Assembly: GCA_900540875.1 (NCBI GenBank)
Contig: UQHT01000013.1
Location: forward strand, 1 to 60,816
DNA: 60,816 bases
Source of the DNA: an uncultured Collinsella sp.
Lineage (GTDB): Bacteria > Actinomycetota > Coriobacteriia > Coriobacteriales > Coriobacteriaceae
Reading direction: 5' to 3'
The position numbers and the translations under genes are program-made. The notes below the pieces were generated by a model. That model searched no databases and was not told where the DNA came from. It saw only the letters and a program-made list of their open reading frames with translations. This document shows, one piece after another, positions 42,727-52,295 of the stretch; position 1 is the stretch's first letter; every line of letters begins with the position of its first letter.

Positions 42727-43224
42727 ATGCCGGGCGAGAATTTTCCTGGCGACAGGATCGTGAGTCTTGTCGACGAGCTCGAGGGGCTCATCGAAGAGGC
42801 TAAGACGCCGTTCGGCAAGAACGCCCAGATGAAGGTTATCGACGCCGACGTCTTCTTTAACATCCTCGACGAGATCCGCATGAGCTATCCCGAGGAATGG
42901 CAGAAGTCCCGCCGTATCCTCAAGGAGCGCGAGGAGCTTATGGCTTCCGCCGCCGCTCAGGCCGATTCCATCATCGCCGATGCTCAGCAGCAGGCCCTCA
43001 CCATTGCCGGTGAGCAGGAGATCGTCCGCTTAGCGCAGCAGCAGGCCGACGACATTCGTGATCGTGCCCAGCAGTATGAGCGCGAGACGCGCTATGCCGC
43101 CGAGGATTACGCCGAGCAGGTCTTTACGCACCTCGAGGAGAACCTCAAGAGCCTGACCGGCACCGTCGCCCGTTGCCGTCAGCAGCTCAACGAGGGTGCC
43201 GCCCAGCAGAATGGTCAGTGGTAA
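42727..43224 (+). CDS. Coiled-coil protein of unknown function (DivIVA/ATP synthase B-like)
   Basis: A 165-aa, mostly helical protein. IVSLVDELEGLIEEAKTPFG is followed by long charged helices rich in Glu, Gln and Ala (about 60-150). No signal or membrane segment is present. The pattern resembles short DivIVA-like or F-type ATPase B-like coiled-coil proteins that in Actinobacteria lie between coaD and the DUF177 gene. Function is not known. The ATG at 42727 has AAAGGAGA upstream. The stop overlaps the next start as TAATG. Confidence 0.8.
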   Translation: MPGENFPGDRIVSLVDELEGLIEEAKTPFGKNAQMKVIDADVFFNILDEIRMSYPEEWQKSRRILKEREELMASAAAQADSIIADAQQQALTIAGEQEIVRLAQQQADDIRDRAQQYERETRYAAEDYAEQVFTHLEENLKSLTGTVARCRQQLNEGAAQQNGQW

Positions 43225-43778
43225 TGGCTGAGTTCCCGAGCGTTACCGTCGATCTTTCCGAGCAGCTCGAGTTTCCTGGAGACTCGTATCCGCTGACCGG
43301 CAAGGTTGATGTCGCCACCTATACGGTGGGCGAGAAGGAGTACCAGCTACAGGACGGCATTGACTACGATGTGGTCTTTACCAACGCCGGCACCGGTGTT
43401 CTGCTTACGGGCATGGTCCGCGCGCACGCAACCGGTGAGTGCGACCGTTGCCTGGAGCCCGCTTCGTTTGATATTGCCGGTGAGATCGAGGAATTCTATC
43501 TCTTTAACGAGCCCGAGGACCCCGAGGCCTACGAAGATGGCTACGAGTTACTGGGCGAGGATCGCATCGTCGATCTGGGTGAGCCCATCAACGACGCGGT
43601 CGTCATGGACACGCCGTTCGTTGTCCTGTGCAAGCCCGATTGTCGCGGCCTATGCCCCACTTGCGGCATCAATCTCAACGTCGAGCAATGCGATTGCGCC
43701 GCTCAAGCAGAGGCCGAATGGGCCGCTGCCACGGAAAATCCATTTGCAGCATTGAAGAATCTCAAGCTTGACGAGTAA
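43224..43778 (+). CDS. DUF177 (YceD) family protein
   Basis: A 184-aa protein with the DUF177 pattern ECDRCLEPASFDI and the cysteine cluster VVLCKPDCRGLCPTCGINL, then CDC near the end. The cysteines may bind zinc. YceD is linked to 23S rRNA accumulation and is nearly always next to rpmF, as here. Its ATG overlaps the upstream stop. Confidence 0.92.
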   Translation: MAEFPSVTVDLSEQLEFPGDSYPLTGKVDVATYTVGEKEYQLQDGIDYDVVFTNAGTGVLLTGMVRAHATGECDRCLEPASFDIAGEIEEFYLFNEPEDPEAYEDGYELLGEDRIVDLGEPINDAVVMDTPFVVLCKPDCRGLCPTCGINLNVEQCDCAAQAEAEWAAATENPFAALKNLKLDE

Positions 43779-43842
43779 AACTGTGGTAGTATCGCTACTT
43801 GCGCGTAATCGCCACACTGGATAGTTCATAAGGAAGGTCACT

Positions 43843-44022
43843 ATGCCCGTACCTAAACAAAAGCAGGGTCGTATCCGCACTCACACCCGCCGTTCCGCCA
43901 ACATGAAGATCTCGGCTGCGGCTCAGTCCACGTGCCCCCGTTGCGGTGCTGTTAAGCTCCCGCACCACGTGTGCCCCAGCTGCGGTTTCTACAAGGACCG
44001 CGAGGTTATCGTTACCGAGTAA
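43843..44022 (+). CDS. rpmF: 50S ribosomal protein L32
   Basis: A 59-aa basic protein: MPVPKQKQGRIRTHTRRS at the start and the zinc-ribbon pairs CPRCG and CPSCG. AAGGAAGG precedes the ATG. All four zinc cysteines are present, so this is the C+ form. It lies in the usual DUF177-rpmF-plsX order. Confidence 0.96.
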   Translation: MPVPKQKQGRIRTHTRRSANMKISAAAQSTCPRCGAVKLPHHVCPSCGFYKDREVIVTE

Positions 44023-44062
44023 CTGTATACTCTGGATGCGATGCCGTTCCAACTGGAACCAC

Positions 44063-44092
44063 AATGGCCGGCTCAATGAGTCGGCCATTTTT
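44063..44092 (+). terminator. Hairpin with T run between rpmF and plsX
   Basis: AATGGCCG pairs with CGGCCATT across a ten-base loop and is followed by TTT. It would end the rpmF transcript or reduce transcription into plsX, whose ribosome site follows within five bases. Confidence 0.65.
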
Positions 44093-44109
44093 GTATAAGG
44101 AGTATGTAT

Positions 44110-45129
44110 ATGAGTAACGTTCGCGTTTGTGTAGACGTTGTGGGTGGAGACGAGAAGCCACAGGTTGTCCTCGACGGTATCGAGGCGGCGCTTGCGGCTG
44201 ATCCCGATATCGAGGTCTTGGCCGTCGGTCCCGCAGAGATCGTGAACCCCTTTGCCGCGGCTCACGCTCGCGTTGAGGCCTTGGAGGCGCCCGATGTCAT
44301 CGCCATGGATGACGATCCCATTCGAGCCGTGATGACCAAGCGCAAGTCCTCGATCGTGCTTGCCTGCCGCGCTATCAAGAAGGGTAACGCGGACGCGTTC
44401 TTCTCTGCCGGCTCCACCGGCGCCATGACCGCTGCCGCTACCGCCTACGTGACGCCGTTTAGGTATCAGGCCGAGGGCAAGAAGCAGCCGGTCCGTCCGT
44501 GCCTCACCAATGCACTGCCCAACCGCGCCGGCGGCCTGACGGTGCTGTGCGACATGGGCGCCAACCCCGATGTCGAGGTCGACGACATGGTTCGTTTTGC
44601 CCAGATGGGTAGCGCCTATGCGCGCGTCGTCTTGGGCATTGAGCATCCCCGCGTCGGTCTGCTTGCCAACGGCACCGAGGACGAAAAGGGCTCCAACTTC
44701 ACCAAGTCGTGCTTTCCGGCCATGAAGGCCGCTGTTCCCGGTTTTGCGGGCAACTGCGAGGGCACCGATCTTACGTCGGGCAGTTTTGACGTCGTGGTCG
44801 CCGACGGCATGTCGGGCAACATCGCACTCAAGGCCACCGAGGGCGCTGCCAAGTTTTTGCTGCAGGAGCTCAAGGGTGTCTTTATGTCTTCGCTCGGCAC
44901 CAAGATTGCCGCGCTGCTCATAAAAAAGCAGATGCGCGAGATTAAGGCAAAGCTCTCGGGTGATGCTAAGGGTGGCGCCATTCTGCTGGGCCTGCGTGGC
45001 GTAGTTCTGATCGGCCATGGTGCTACCTCAGTCGAGGCCGTCAAAAACGGTACGCTCGCCGCGGCGGAGGCCGTGCGCGCCGGGCTTGTCGAGAACGTCG
45101 CCAACTCTATGGACGGCATCGTTTTGTAG
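44110..45129 (+). CDS. plsX: Phosphate acyltransferase PlsX
   Basis: A 339-aa enzyme that makes acyl-phosphate from acyl-ACP for phospholipid synthesis. CVDVVGGDEKPQVVLDG, SAGSTGAMTAAATAYV and the C-terminal LGLRGVVLIGHGATS are family blocks. The canonical start is MxGGD; here it is VVGGDE. The ATG at 44110 has AAGGAG 7 bases upstream; the ATG at 44104 is too close. Confidence 0.94.
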   Translation: MSNVRVCVDVVGGDEKPQVVLDGIEAALAADPDIEVLAVGPAEIVNPFAAAHARVEALEAPDVIAMDDDPIRAVMTKRKSSIVLACRAIKKGNADAFFSAGSTGAMTAAATAYVTPFRYQAEGKKQPVRPCLTNALPNRAGGLTVLCDMGANPDVEVDDMVRFAQMGSAYARVVLGIEHPRVGLLANGTEDEKGSNFTKSCFPAMKAAVPGFAGNCEGTDLTSGSFDVVVADGMSGNIALKATEGAAKFLLQELKGVFMSSLGTKIAALLIKKQMREIKAKLSGDAKGGAILLGLRGVVLIGHGATSVEAVKNGTLAAAEAVRAGLVENVANSMDGIVL

Positions 45130-45253
45130 GAGCGAGTTAGGGCGCTGTTATGTGCCTCGCGGCCTGCGTCGTGGGGTAGAATCAAAACCGTGTCTTGGCG
45201 CTGCGCTTGCGGCGCCAGCGCGTTGATGTTCACGCAATACGAGAGGAAGCGCT

Positions 45254-45496
45254 ATGGACCGCTCCGAAATCTTCGATAAGATCGCCGAAGTTGCCGCCGA
45301 TGTGCTGGGTGTCGACGTTGCCGAGATTAGCGACGAGACCACCTTCGACGATCTCGATGCCGATTCGCTCGAGCGTCTGCAGTTGGTGACGGCCATCGAG
45401 GACGAGTTCGACCTCGAGATCGATGACGAGACCCTGCTGTCGCTCAACTCTGTCGCCGACGCTGTCGACGCTATTGAAAACGCCAAGGAGGCCTAA
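45254..45496 (+). CDS. acpP: Acyl carrier protein
   Basis: An 80-aa acidic protein. The phosphopantetheine serine is in DADSLERLQLV (usual form DSLDxVELV). It carries fatty acyl chains for synthesis and for PlsX. GAGAGGAAG precedes the ATG. The 124-bp gap upstream holds TAGAAT (45177-45182), a possible -10, and a GGCGC/GCGCC hairpin in the leader. Confidence 0.95.
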   Translation: MDRSEIFDKIAEVAADVLGVDVAEISDETTFDDLDADSLERLQLVTAIEDEFDLEIDDETLLSLNSVADAVDAIENAKEA

Positions 45497-45499
45497 GTC

Positions 45500-46225
45500 T
45501 TGGCTTTATCTCAACGACTCGCGCGCGCCCAGGAAATCCTGGGCCACGAGTTCAATAACAAGGTGCTGCTGCGCGCGGCGCTCACGCACCCCTCTGCCGT
45601 GGAAGGTCAGCCCGTCTCGGCGAGCTATGAGCGTCTTGAGTTTTTGGGCGATTCCATTTTGGGCGCCGTGGTTGCCCGTTCGCTCTTTGAATCCTATCCG
45701 GAGTTTGACGAGGGCAAGCTTACGCGCCTGAAGGTGTCCCTTGTCTCGGGTGCCACGCTGTCCGAGGTGTCCCATGAGCTGGGCATCGACGACATCATCA
45801 TCTTTGGTGCCTCCGAGACCGGTACCGGCGCGCGCGGCCTGCACTCGGCGCTCGAGAACGTCTACGAGTCGCTCGTGGGCGCGCTGTATCTGGATGCTGG
45901 CTGGGATGCGGCGGCGGAGTTCATTCACCGTACGCTTAAGCCGCACCTGGCCTCCGAGCGTGCCGAGCACCCCGCGAACCCCAAGTCGTTCTTGCAGGAG
46001 TGCGTGCAGGCCGACGGCCACGAGCCTCCGGCGTACAAGCTCGTTGGCTCTGAGGGCCCGGCGCACGCACCGACCTTTACCGCCGTGGTTCTCATCGACG
46101 GTATTCGCCAGGGCCGCGGCACTGGTTCCTCCAAGAAGGAGGCCGAGGGAGCCGCTGCGCTCGAGGCACTCGACCGCATGGGTTACACCACCAACGGCGT
46201 GATTCTCAACAAGAAGCCTGTTTAA
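45500..46225 (+). CDS. rnc: Ribonuclease III
   Basis: A 241-aa double-strand RNA endonuclease for rRNA and mRNA processing. The signature YERLEFLGDSILGAVV and the second metal-site block YESLVGALYLDAGWD are followed by a C-terminal dsRNA-binding domain with GRGTGSSKKEAEGAAA. The TTG start is three bases after the acpP stop. The order plsX-acpP-rnc-smc is conserved. Confidence 0.95.
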   Translation: MALSQRLARAQEILGHEFNNKVLLRAALTHPSAVEGQPVSASYERLEFLGDSILGAVVARSLFESYPEFDEGKLTRLKVSLVSGATLSEVSHELGIDDIIIFGASETGTGARGLHSALENVYESLVGALYLDAGWDAAAEFIHRTLKPHLASERAEHPANPKSFLQECVQADGHEPPAYKLVGSEGPAHAPTFTAVVLIDGIRQGRGTGSSKKEAEGAAALEALDRMGYTTNGVILNKKPV

Positions 46226-46235
46226 GCGAGGAACC

Positions 46236-49200
46236 GTGTATCTCAAGTCCCTCACGCTCAAAGGGTTCAAGTCGTTTGCCGACCGCGCCCATATGACGTT
46301 TGAGCCGGGCCTAACCGTCATCGTCGGTCCCAACGGCTCGGGAAAATCGAACATCTCCGACTCGATTCTGTGGGTCCTGGGCGAGCAGAGCGCCAAGCAG
46401 CTGCGCGGCCAGGCCATGGAGGACGTCATCTTCTCGGGCTCGTCGGCGCGCAAGCCGGTAGGTGTGGCCGAGGTCACACTGGTGCTCGATAACTCGGACC
46501 ATATGCTGCCTGTCGACTTTGACGAGGTCGCTATCACCCGTCGTATGTATCGCTCGGGCGAGAGCGAGTACCTCATCAACTCGAGCCCGTGCCGCCTGAT
46601 GGACATCCAGGACATCCTGCACGATTCTGGCCTGGGCAAGGATACGCATTCCATCATCAGCCAGGGCAAGCTCGATGCCATTTTGCAGAGCCGCCCCGAG
46701 GAGCGCCGCGCCCTTATTGAGGAGGCCGCCGGCATCTCCAAGCACAAGCGCCGCAAGGAGCGTGCGCTCAAAAAGATCAAGTCGATGGACGAGCACCTAA
46801 CCCGTGCCCGCGACATCAATAAGGAGATCGCCCGTCAGCTGCGGCCGCTGGAGCGTCAGGTCGATCGCGCGCGCAAGTACAAAGAGCTGTCCTCGCGCGC
46901 GAACGAGCTTACGCAGATGCTGGCCGTCGACGAGCTTCGTTCGCTGCAATCGCAGTGGAACGACCTGGAGAGCCGCTCTAAGGAGGGCGCCGCCGAGCTT
47001 GAGCTTGCGCAATACCGCTTGGACGAAAAGGAGCGCGAGCTCGAGAAGCTCCAGGTTATGCTCGAGGAAAAGGGCCTGTTTGTGGGCGATCTGGGCGAGC
47101 AGCGCCGTCATATGCAAGACGTGGTCGGCCGCATTAACTCCGACATGCGCCTGCTCGAGGAAAAGGGCCACAACATGGTGTCGCGCCTGTCCGACATGCG
47201 CGGCCAGATCTCGAGCTCCGAGCATCAGCGCCGTCGCGTAGTCGAGGAGCTCGAGGATGCACGAGCCCAGCTTGAGGAAGTGACCGGCGCGCATATGCAG
47301 GCCCAGGAGGACGTTGACGCCGCCGGTCCTGCCGCCGCCGAGCTCCACGAGCGTCGCGTTGCGCTCGACAATCAGATTTCGCAGCTCACGCGCGAGCAGC
47401 GCGATGTGCAGCGCGTTGCCGATGATGCTGCGCTCGAGCTCGCCAAGGTAAAGGATTCGCTGAGCAACGCCGAGGTCGAGGACAACATGTACGCCTCGCG
47501 CCTGGAGCAGATTGATGAACAGCTCGAGGAGGTCACGGCATCGCTTGATAGCCGCCGTGACCGTGCTGAGGAGCTTGAGAGCGCCCTTGAGGCGGCTCGT
47601 CAGGCCCAGAGCGATGCGCGTGAGGCCACCGAGACGGCACGCGCTGCCCTCAAGGACCTGCGTGCCCGCGAGGGCGAGGCGCGCAACAAGCTGTCCGAGG
47701 TACGCTCGGAGCTTGCCAGCCAAAAGAAGCTCGATGCCCGCATGGCAGATAGCTCGCCGTTGGTGAGCCGCCTGGTGGGCGCGCTGGGCGACGATGTCTC
47801 GGGTCGTCTGGGTGATGTGCTCGAGGCGCCGCGTGAGCTTGAGGGCCTGGTTGAGCAGCTGCTCGCCGGCGATATCGATGCCCTGTTGTTCGATAATGCT
47901 GCCGCACTTGAGCGCGCCGGTCGCGCCGCCCTGGACCAGAAGAAGGCCTCGGGCGAGGCGCTGCTGGTGGCGCGCAGCGTGAGTGGCTCTGCGGCTGCCG
48001 AGGGTGCCGCCGGTACCCGTCTTGTTGATCGTCTGTCCGTGCGTGCGGGCTACGGTCCGGTCGTCGAGGCATTGCTCGGCGGCTATTACGTTGTCGATGA
48101 TTTGGCTGCCGCACTGGCCGCGCCGGTCGTTGATGGCGTGACCTATGTGACTCCCGATGGCGCACGCGTTGCCTGCGGCGGCCTGGTGCGTGTGGGGCTC
48201 GATGCCGGCGAGGCTTCGGGCGCTTTGGAGCGCAAGCGTCGTATCCGCGAGCTGGAGGGCCTGGAGCCCGATCTGGCTGCCGTGTTTGAGCATGTGTCGG
48301 ACCAAGTCGTTGAGGCCAACGTCGCCGTCGAGGAGGCCCGTGCTGCCGAGGGCGATGCTGCCGGCGAGATCGCCCGCCTTGAGGGCGAGCGTCGCTCCCT
48401 GCTGTCCGAGATCGGCCGCCTGGAGCAAAGCGCCAACAATGCCGAGGTCGAGCGGGTGCGGATTTCCAAGCGTCGCGAGCAGGCCGCTGAGGCCGTTCGC
48501 GCCGCTCGTCCACGCGTGGATGAACTTACTCGCTCGCGTGACGAAGCTCGTGCGCAGGCGAGCGACTTGGGCTTGCAGATTGCCGAGGCCAACGACGAGC
48601 TCGACCGCGTGCGCCGTGACGATTCCGAGGCCGCCGGTAAGCTCGCCGACGCTAAGGTGCGCCTGGCTCAGACGAGCGAGCGCCTGCGTTCGCTGAAGGG
48701 CCGTGTGCCCGATCTGGAGCATCGCCTGGAGGGTATCGACCGTCGTATCCGCGGGACGCGTCAGGCCTCGCGCTCGCTCGAGCTGCTGCGCCTTCGCGTC
48801 GATCCCATGCACGAACGCTATTCTGCCCTGTTGGAGCGCGCCTCGGACTGGGCTGCGCGCCTGCGCGATCAGGCAACGCTTGAGGAGGCGGACTCGGCTT
48901 CGCTTAAGAAGACCATCGAGGACGCCAAGACCGAGGTCGCCCGCGCCAAAGAGCGGGTCGATGCTGCCGCCACGACGCAAAATGAGTTCAAGGTGGCGCG
49001 CGGCAAGCTCGAGGTGCAGGTGGAGGCTGCCATTAAGGCCATTACCGCCGATGGCACCACGGTGCTCGAGGAAGCGCTCATGCTGCCGGCGCCCACCGAC
49101 CGCGATGCCGCCGAGCGCGAGCTCAACCAGCTCGTGCGCCAGATCAACAACTTGGGCCCTGTGAACCAAGTCGCCATGGAGGAGTACGAGCAGCTCAAGC

Positions 49201-49772
49201 GCCGTGCCGATTACATCGAGGAGCAACTTGCCGATCTGGAGAGCGCGCGCAAGGCGCTCACCAAGATCACCGTGGCCATCGACCGCAAGATGCGTAAAGC
49301 CTTCCTGGTGACGTTTGAGAAGGTTGATGCGAATTTCCGCGAGATCTTCGCCATGCTCTTTCCGGGCGGTCAGGCTCACCTTGAGATGACCGATCCCGAG
49401 CATCCGGCCGAGACGGGCATTGAGGTCGTGGCGCAGCCGCGCGGCAAGCGCATCACCAAGATGATGCTCATGTCGGGTGGCGAGAAGAGCCTGACGGCGC
49501 TCGCCCTGCTCTTTGCCGTGTATCGCACGCGCACAGTGCCGTTCTATGTGCTGGACGAGGTCGAGGCGGCGCTCGACGACGCCAACCTGTCTAAGCTCAT
49601 CGGCGCCCTCGATGTGCTGCGTTCCGATACGCAGCTCTTGGTAATCTCGCATCAGCGCCGTACTATGGAGGATGCTGACGTTCTCTACGGCGTTTCGATG
49701 CAAGCCGACGGCGTCAGTCGCGTCGTCTCGCAAAAACTCGATCGCGAAACCGGAAAGGTCGTGAATGCATAA
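46236..49772 (+). CDS. smc: Chromosome segregation protein SMC
   Basis: An 1178-aa condensin ATPase. The N-terminal head has GPNGSGKSNISD (Walker A). Coiled coils flank a hinge at about 510-660. The C-terminal head has the signature LMSGGEKSLTALALLFA and Walker B VLDEVEAALDDAN. GTG start with GCGAGGAA upstream. The stop overlaps the ftsY ATG (TAATG). Length is normal. Confidence 0.97.
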   Translation: MYLKSLTLKGFKSFADRAHMTFEPGLTVIVGPNGSGKSNISDSILWVLGEQSAKQLRGQAMEDVIFSGSSARKPVGVAEVTLVLDNSDHMLPVDFDEVAITRRMYRSGESEYLINSSPCRLMDIQDILHDSGLGKDTHSIISQGKLDAILQSRPEERRALIEEAAGISKHKRRKERALKKIKSMDEHLTRARDINKEIARQLRPLERQVDRARKYKELSSRANELTQMLAVDELRSLQSQWNDLESRSKEGAAELELAQYRLDEKERELEKLQVMLEEKGLFVGDLGEQRRHMQDVVGRINSDMRLLEEKGHNMVSRLSDMRGQISSSEHQRRRVVEELEDARAQLEEVTGAHMQAQEDVDAAGPAAAELHERRVALDNQISQLTREQRDVQRVADDAALELAKVKDSLSNAEVEDNMYASRLEQIDEQLEEVTASLDSRRDRAEELESALEAARQAQSDAREATETARAALKDLRAREGEARNKLSEVRSELASQKKLDARMADSSPLVSRLVGALGDDVSGRLGDVLEAPRELEGLVEQLLAGDIDALLFDNAAALERAGRAALDQKKASGEALLVARSVSGSAAAEGAAGTRLVDRLSVRAGYGPVVEALLGGYYVVDDLAAALAAPVVDGVTYVTPDGARVACGGLVRVGLDAGEASGALERKRRIRELEGLEPDLAAVFEHVSDQVVEANVAVEEARAAEGDAAGEIARLEGERRSLLSEIGRLEQSANNAEVERVRISKRREQAAEAVRAARPRVDELTRSRDEARAQASDLGLQIAEANDELDRVRRDDSEAAGKLADAKVRLAQTSERLRSLKGRVPDLEHRLEGIDRRIRGTRQASRSLELLRLRVDPMHERYSALLERASDWAARLRDQATLEEADSASLKKTIEDAKTEVARAKERVDAAATTQNEFKVARGKLEVQVEAAIKAITADGTTVLEEALMLPAPTDRDAAERELNQLVRQINNLGPVNQVAMEEYEQLKRRADYIEEQLADLESARKALTKITVAIDRKMRKAFLVTFEKVDANFREIFAMLFPGGQAHLEMTDPEHPAETGIEVVAQPRGKRITKMMLMSGGEKSLTALALLFAVYRTRTVPFYVLDEVEAALDDANLSKLIGALDVLRSDTQLLVISHQRRTMEDADVLYGVSMQADGVSRVVSQKLDRETGKVVNA

Positions 49773-50689
49773 TGGGATTCTTTGACGCACTCTCACGCGG
49801 ACTTGAGCGCAGCCGCGAGGCCCTTAACGAGGTCTTCTATTTTGGCGGTGAGGTCGACGAGGATTTTTGGGAGGACCTTGAGGACACCCTCGTCATGGGT
49901 GACATGGGTGCCGAGGTCGCCATTCAGGTCTCCGATGACCTGCGCGATGCCGCCGCCAAGAAGAACCTCAAGACCGCCCCTCAGCTTCGTCGCGCCCTGG
50001 CCGAGCAGCTCGAGGGCCATTTTGTGCCTGTTGAGCGCGATCCGTTTTCCGACACGCCGAGCTGCGTGCTGTTTGTCGGTATTAACGGTGCCGGCAAGAC
50101 CACCACGGTCGGCAAGATTGCGAGCGCCATGGCCGCCCGCGGCAAGAACGTGGTGATCGGTTCGGCCGACACCTTCCGTGCCGCCGCTATCGAGCAGCTC
50201 GATGTGTGGGGCCAGCGCGCCGGCGTACCGGTTATCAAGCGTGACCGCGGCTCCGATCCGGCGAGCGTGTGCTATGACGTGCTCGACGAGGCCGATAAGC
50301 GCGGCAGCGACCTGGTGCTCATCGATACCGCCGGCCGTCTGCACACGAGCCCCGAGCTCATGCGCGAGCTCGCCAAGGTGGTCAATGTGACCCGTAAGCG
50401 CGCCGCCAATATGGCCGCCGGTCCCATGCCGGTCTCGGTCGTGCTTGTGATCGATGCCGCCACTGGCCAGAACGGTCTGAACCAGGCGCTCGAGTTTAAC
50501 GAGGCGCTGGGCCTGGACGGTATTATCATGACTAAGCTCGACGGCACGGCTAAGGGCGGTATCGCCATGGCCGTGGCCGAGAAGCTCAAGCTCCCGATCC
50601 TTCGCATCGGCGTGGGTGAGCAGGTCGATGACCTGCAGGAGTTTAACGCCAAAGATTTCTGCCGCGCCCTGGTGGGCGAGTCCAACTAA
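49772..50689 (+). CDS. ftsY: Signal recognition particle receptor FtsY
   Basis: A 305-aa SRP GTPase, of short form without the acidic A domain. GINGAGKTTTVGK (G1), SADTFRAAAIEQL, IDTAGRLH, TKLDGTAKGG and the closing IGVGEQVDDLQEF are all present. It docks SRP-ribosome complexes at the membrane and works with Ffh, the next gene. Confidence 0.96.
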   Translation: MGFFDALSRGLERSREALNEVFYFGGEVDEDFWEDLEDTLVMGDMGAEVAIQVSDDLRDAAAKKNLKTAPQLRRALAEQLEGHFVPVERDPFSDTPSCVLFVGINGAGKTTTVGKIASAMAARGKNVVIGSADTFRAAAIEQLDVWGQRAGVPVIKRDRGSDPASVCYDVLDEADKRGSDLVLIDTAGRLHTSPELMRELAKVVNVTRKRAANMAAGPMPVSVVLVIDAATGQNGLNQALEFNEALGLDGIIMTKLDGTAKGGIAMAVAEKLKLPILRIGVGEQVDDLQEFNAKDFCRALVGESN

Positions 50690-50699
50690 GGAGTGACTA

Positions 50700-52175
50700 G
50701 TGTTTGATTCCCTGAGCGATCGCCTCAACGACACATTTGACCGCCTGCGCGGCAAGGGTAAGCTGACCGAGGCCGATATTACTTCGGCCATGCGCGATAT
50801 TCGCATGGCGCTGCTCGAGGCCGACGTTAACTTTAAGGTCGTCAAGGAGTTCGTTGCCAAGACCAAGGAGCGCTGCATGACCGCCGAGGTCATGGAGTCG
50901 CTGTCGCCGGCGCAAAACGTCGTCAAGATCGTGCTCGACGAGCTCACCGAGATGCTCGGCTCCACCGAGAGTAAGCTCGTTTTTAGCAATCGCATTCCTA
51001 ATGTCATCATGCTCGTGGGCCTGCAGGGCTCCGGTAAGACCACGGCAGCCGTAAAGCTTGCCTACCTGCTCAAGAAGCAGGGCCGCTCGCCGTTGCTCGC
51101 AGCGTGCGACGTCTACCGTCCCGCCGCTGCCGACCAGCTGGCCACGCTCGGTGGCGAGATTGGCGTACCGGTCTTCCGCGGCGACGGTGCGCACCCGGTC
51201 GACATCGCCAAGGGCGCCATCCAGGAGGCCGTCGACCACCTGCGCGACGTGGTGATCGTCGATACCGCCGGTCGTCTTCAGATCGACGAGCAGATGATGC
51301 AGGAGGCCGTCGACATCAAGAAGGCCGTCAAGCCCGACCAGGTGCTGATGGTCGTCGACGCCATGACCGGCCAGGATATCGTCAACGTGGTCTCGACGTT
51401 TGCCGAGCGCACCGACTTTGACGGCGTGATTATTTCCAAGCTCGACGGTGACGCCCGTGGCGGTGGCGCACTTTCGGTGCGCCAGGTGACCGGCAAGCCC
51501 ATCAAGTTCGTGAGCATGGGCGAGAAGCCCGACTCGCTTGAGCCGTTTTACCCGGACCGCATGGCCAAGCGCATCTTGGGCATGGGCGATGTCGTCGGCA
51601 TCATCGAGAAGGCCCAGGAGGCAGCCGATGCAGAGCAACTCGAGGCTGCCGAGCGTATGCTGCGCGAGGGCTTTACCATGAACGATATGCTCGACCAGAT
51701 GAAAGCCGTCAAGAAGATGGGCGGTATGAAGGGCATTCTGGGCATGCTCCCCGGTGGCCAGCGTGCACTCAACCAGATGGGCGGCAACCTGGACGAGGGC
51801 ATCTTCGATAAGAACGAGGCCATCATCATGTCGATGACCAAGGAGGAGCGCCTGCGTCCCTCCATCATCAACGGCCAGCGCCGCGCCCGCATTGCCAAGG
51901 GAGCCGGCGTAACCCCCACCGAGGTCAACAGCCTTATGAAGCAGTGGGGCGAGATGAATAAGATGATGGGCCGCATGCGCACAATGGCCAATCAGGCGCA
52001 GGCCGGCGGCAAAAAGGGCAAAAAGGGAAAGAAGGGCAAGAAGATGCGCATGCCCAATATCCCTGGCCTGGACGCTATGGGTCTGGGCGGCATGGGCGGC
52101 CTAGGTACGGGCGGTCCCAAGTCCGATATGGAGCTGCTGCGCCAGATGGAAGCGCAGATGCGTAATAAGAAATAG
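50700..52175 (+). CDS. ffh: Signal recognition particle protein Ffh
   Basis: A 491-aa SRP54 protein. NG domain: GLQGSGKTTAAVKL, CDVYRPAAADQL, VDTAGRLQ, SKLDGDARGGGAL. The M domain binds 4.5S RNA (INGQRRARIAKGAG) and carries the Met-rich signal-binding groove (MGRMRTMANQ), ending in a Gly/Lys/Met tail. GTG start after AAGGAG. The 4.5S RNA gene itself is not in the window. Confidence 0.97.
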   Translation: MFDSLSDRLNDTFDRLRGKGKLTEADITSAMRDIRMALLEADVNFKVVKEFVAKTKERCMTAEVMESLSPAQNVVKIVLDELTEMLGSTESKLVFSNRIPNVIMLVGLQGSGKTTAAVKLAYLLKKQGRSPLLAACDVYRPAAADQLATLGGEIGVPVFRGDGAHPVDIAKGAIQEAVDHLRDVVIVDTAGRLQIDEQMMQEAVDIKKAVKPDQVLMVVDAMTGQDIVNVVSTFAERTDFDGVIISKLDGDARGGGALSVRQVTGKPIKFVSMGEKPDSLEPFYPDRMAKRILGMGDVVGIIEKAQEAADAEQLEAAERMLREGFTMNDMLDQMKAVKKMGGMKGILGMLPGGQRALNQMGGNLDEGIFDKNEAIIMSMTKEERLRPSIINGQRRARIAKGAGVTPTEVNSLMKQWGEMNKMMGRMRTMANQAQAGGKKGKKGKKGKKMRMPNIPGLDAMGLGGMGGLGTGGPKSDMELLRQMEAQMRNKK

Positions 52176-52199
52176 AGCTGTAATTCCAGCTTGATATGG

Positions 52200-52236
52200 C
52201 AAAGGCCACTCGGAAGCTACCGGGTGGCCTTTGTTG
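52200..52236 (+). terminator. Terminator of ffh
   Basis: A 14-bp stem (CAAAGGCCACTCGG with CCGGGTGGCCTTTG, one G-U pair) with a six-base loop and a T-rich tail. Its T-rich opposite arm could also serve the convergent DUF134 gene. Confidence 0.85.
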
Positions 52237-52295
52237 TTGGCTTTGATTGTTGGGTTGCGTTCGGCTTCGCGCCCCGAGCTCGCGGTGCCGTGCCG

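Noticed and set aside
46797..49796. Minus-strand frame of 999 codons opposite smc
   Set aside because: Low-complexity Leu/His/Arg composition and exact overlap with smc show it is an artefact of codon bias.
50700..52295. A 4.5S SRP RNA gene near ffh
   Set aside because: No segment with the conserved SRP RNA tetraloop and symmetric loop sequence was seen around ftsY-ffh.
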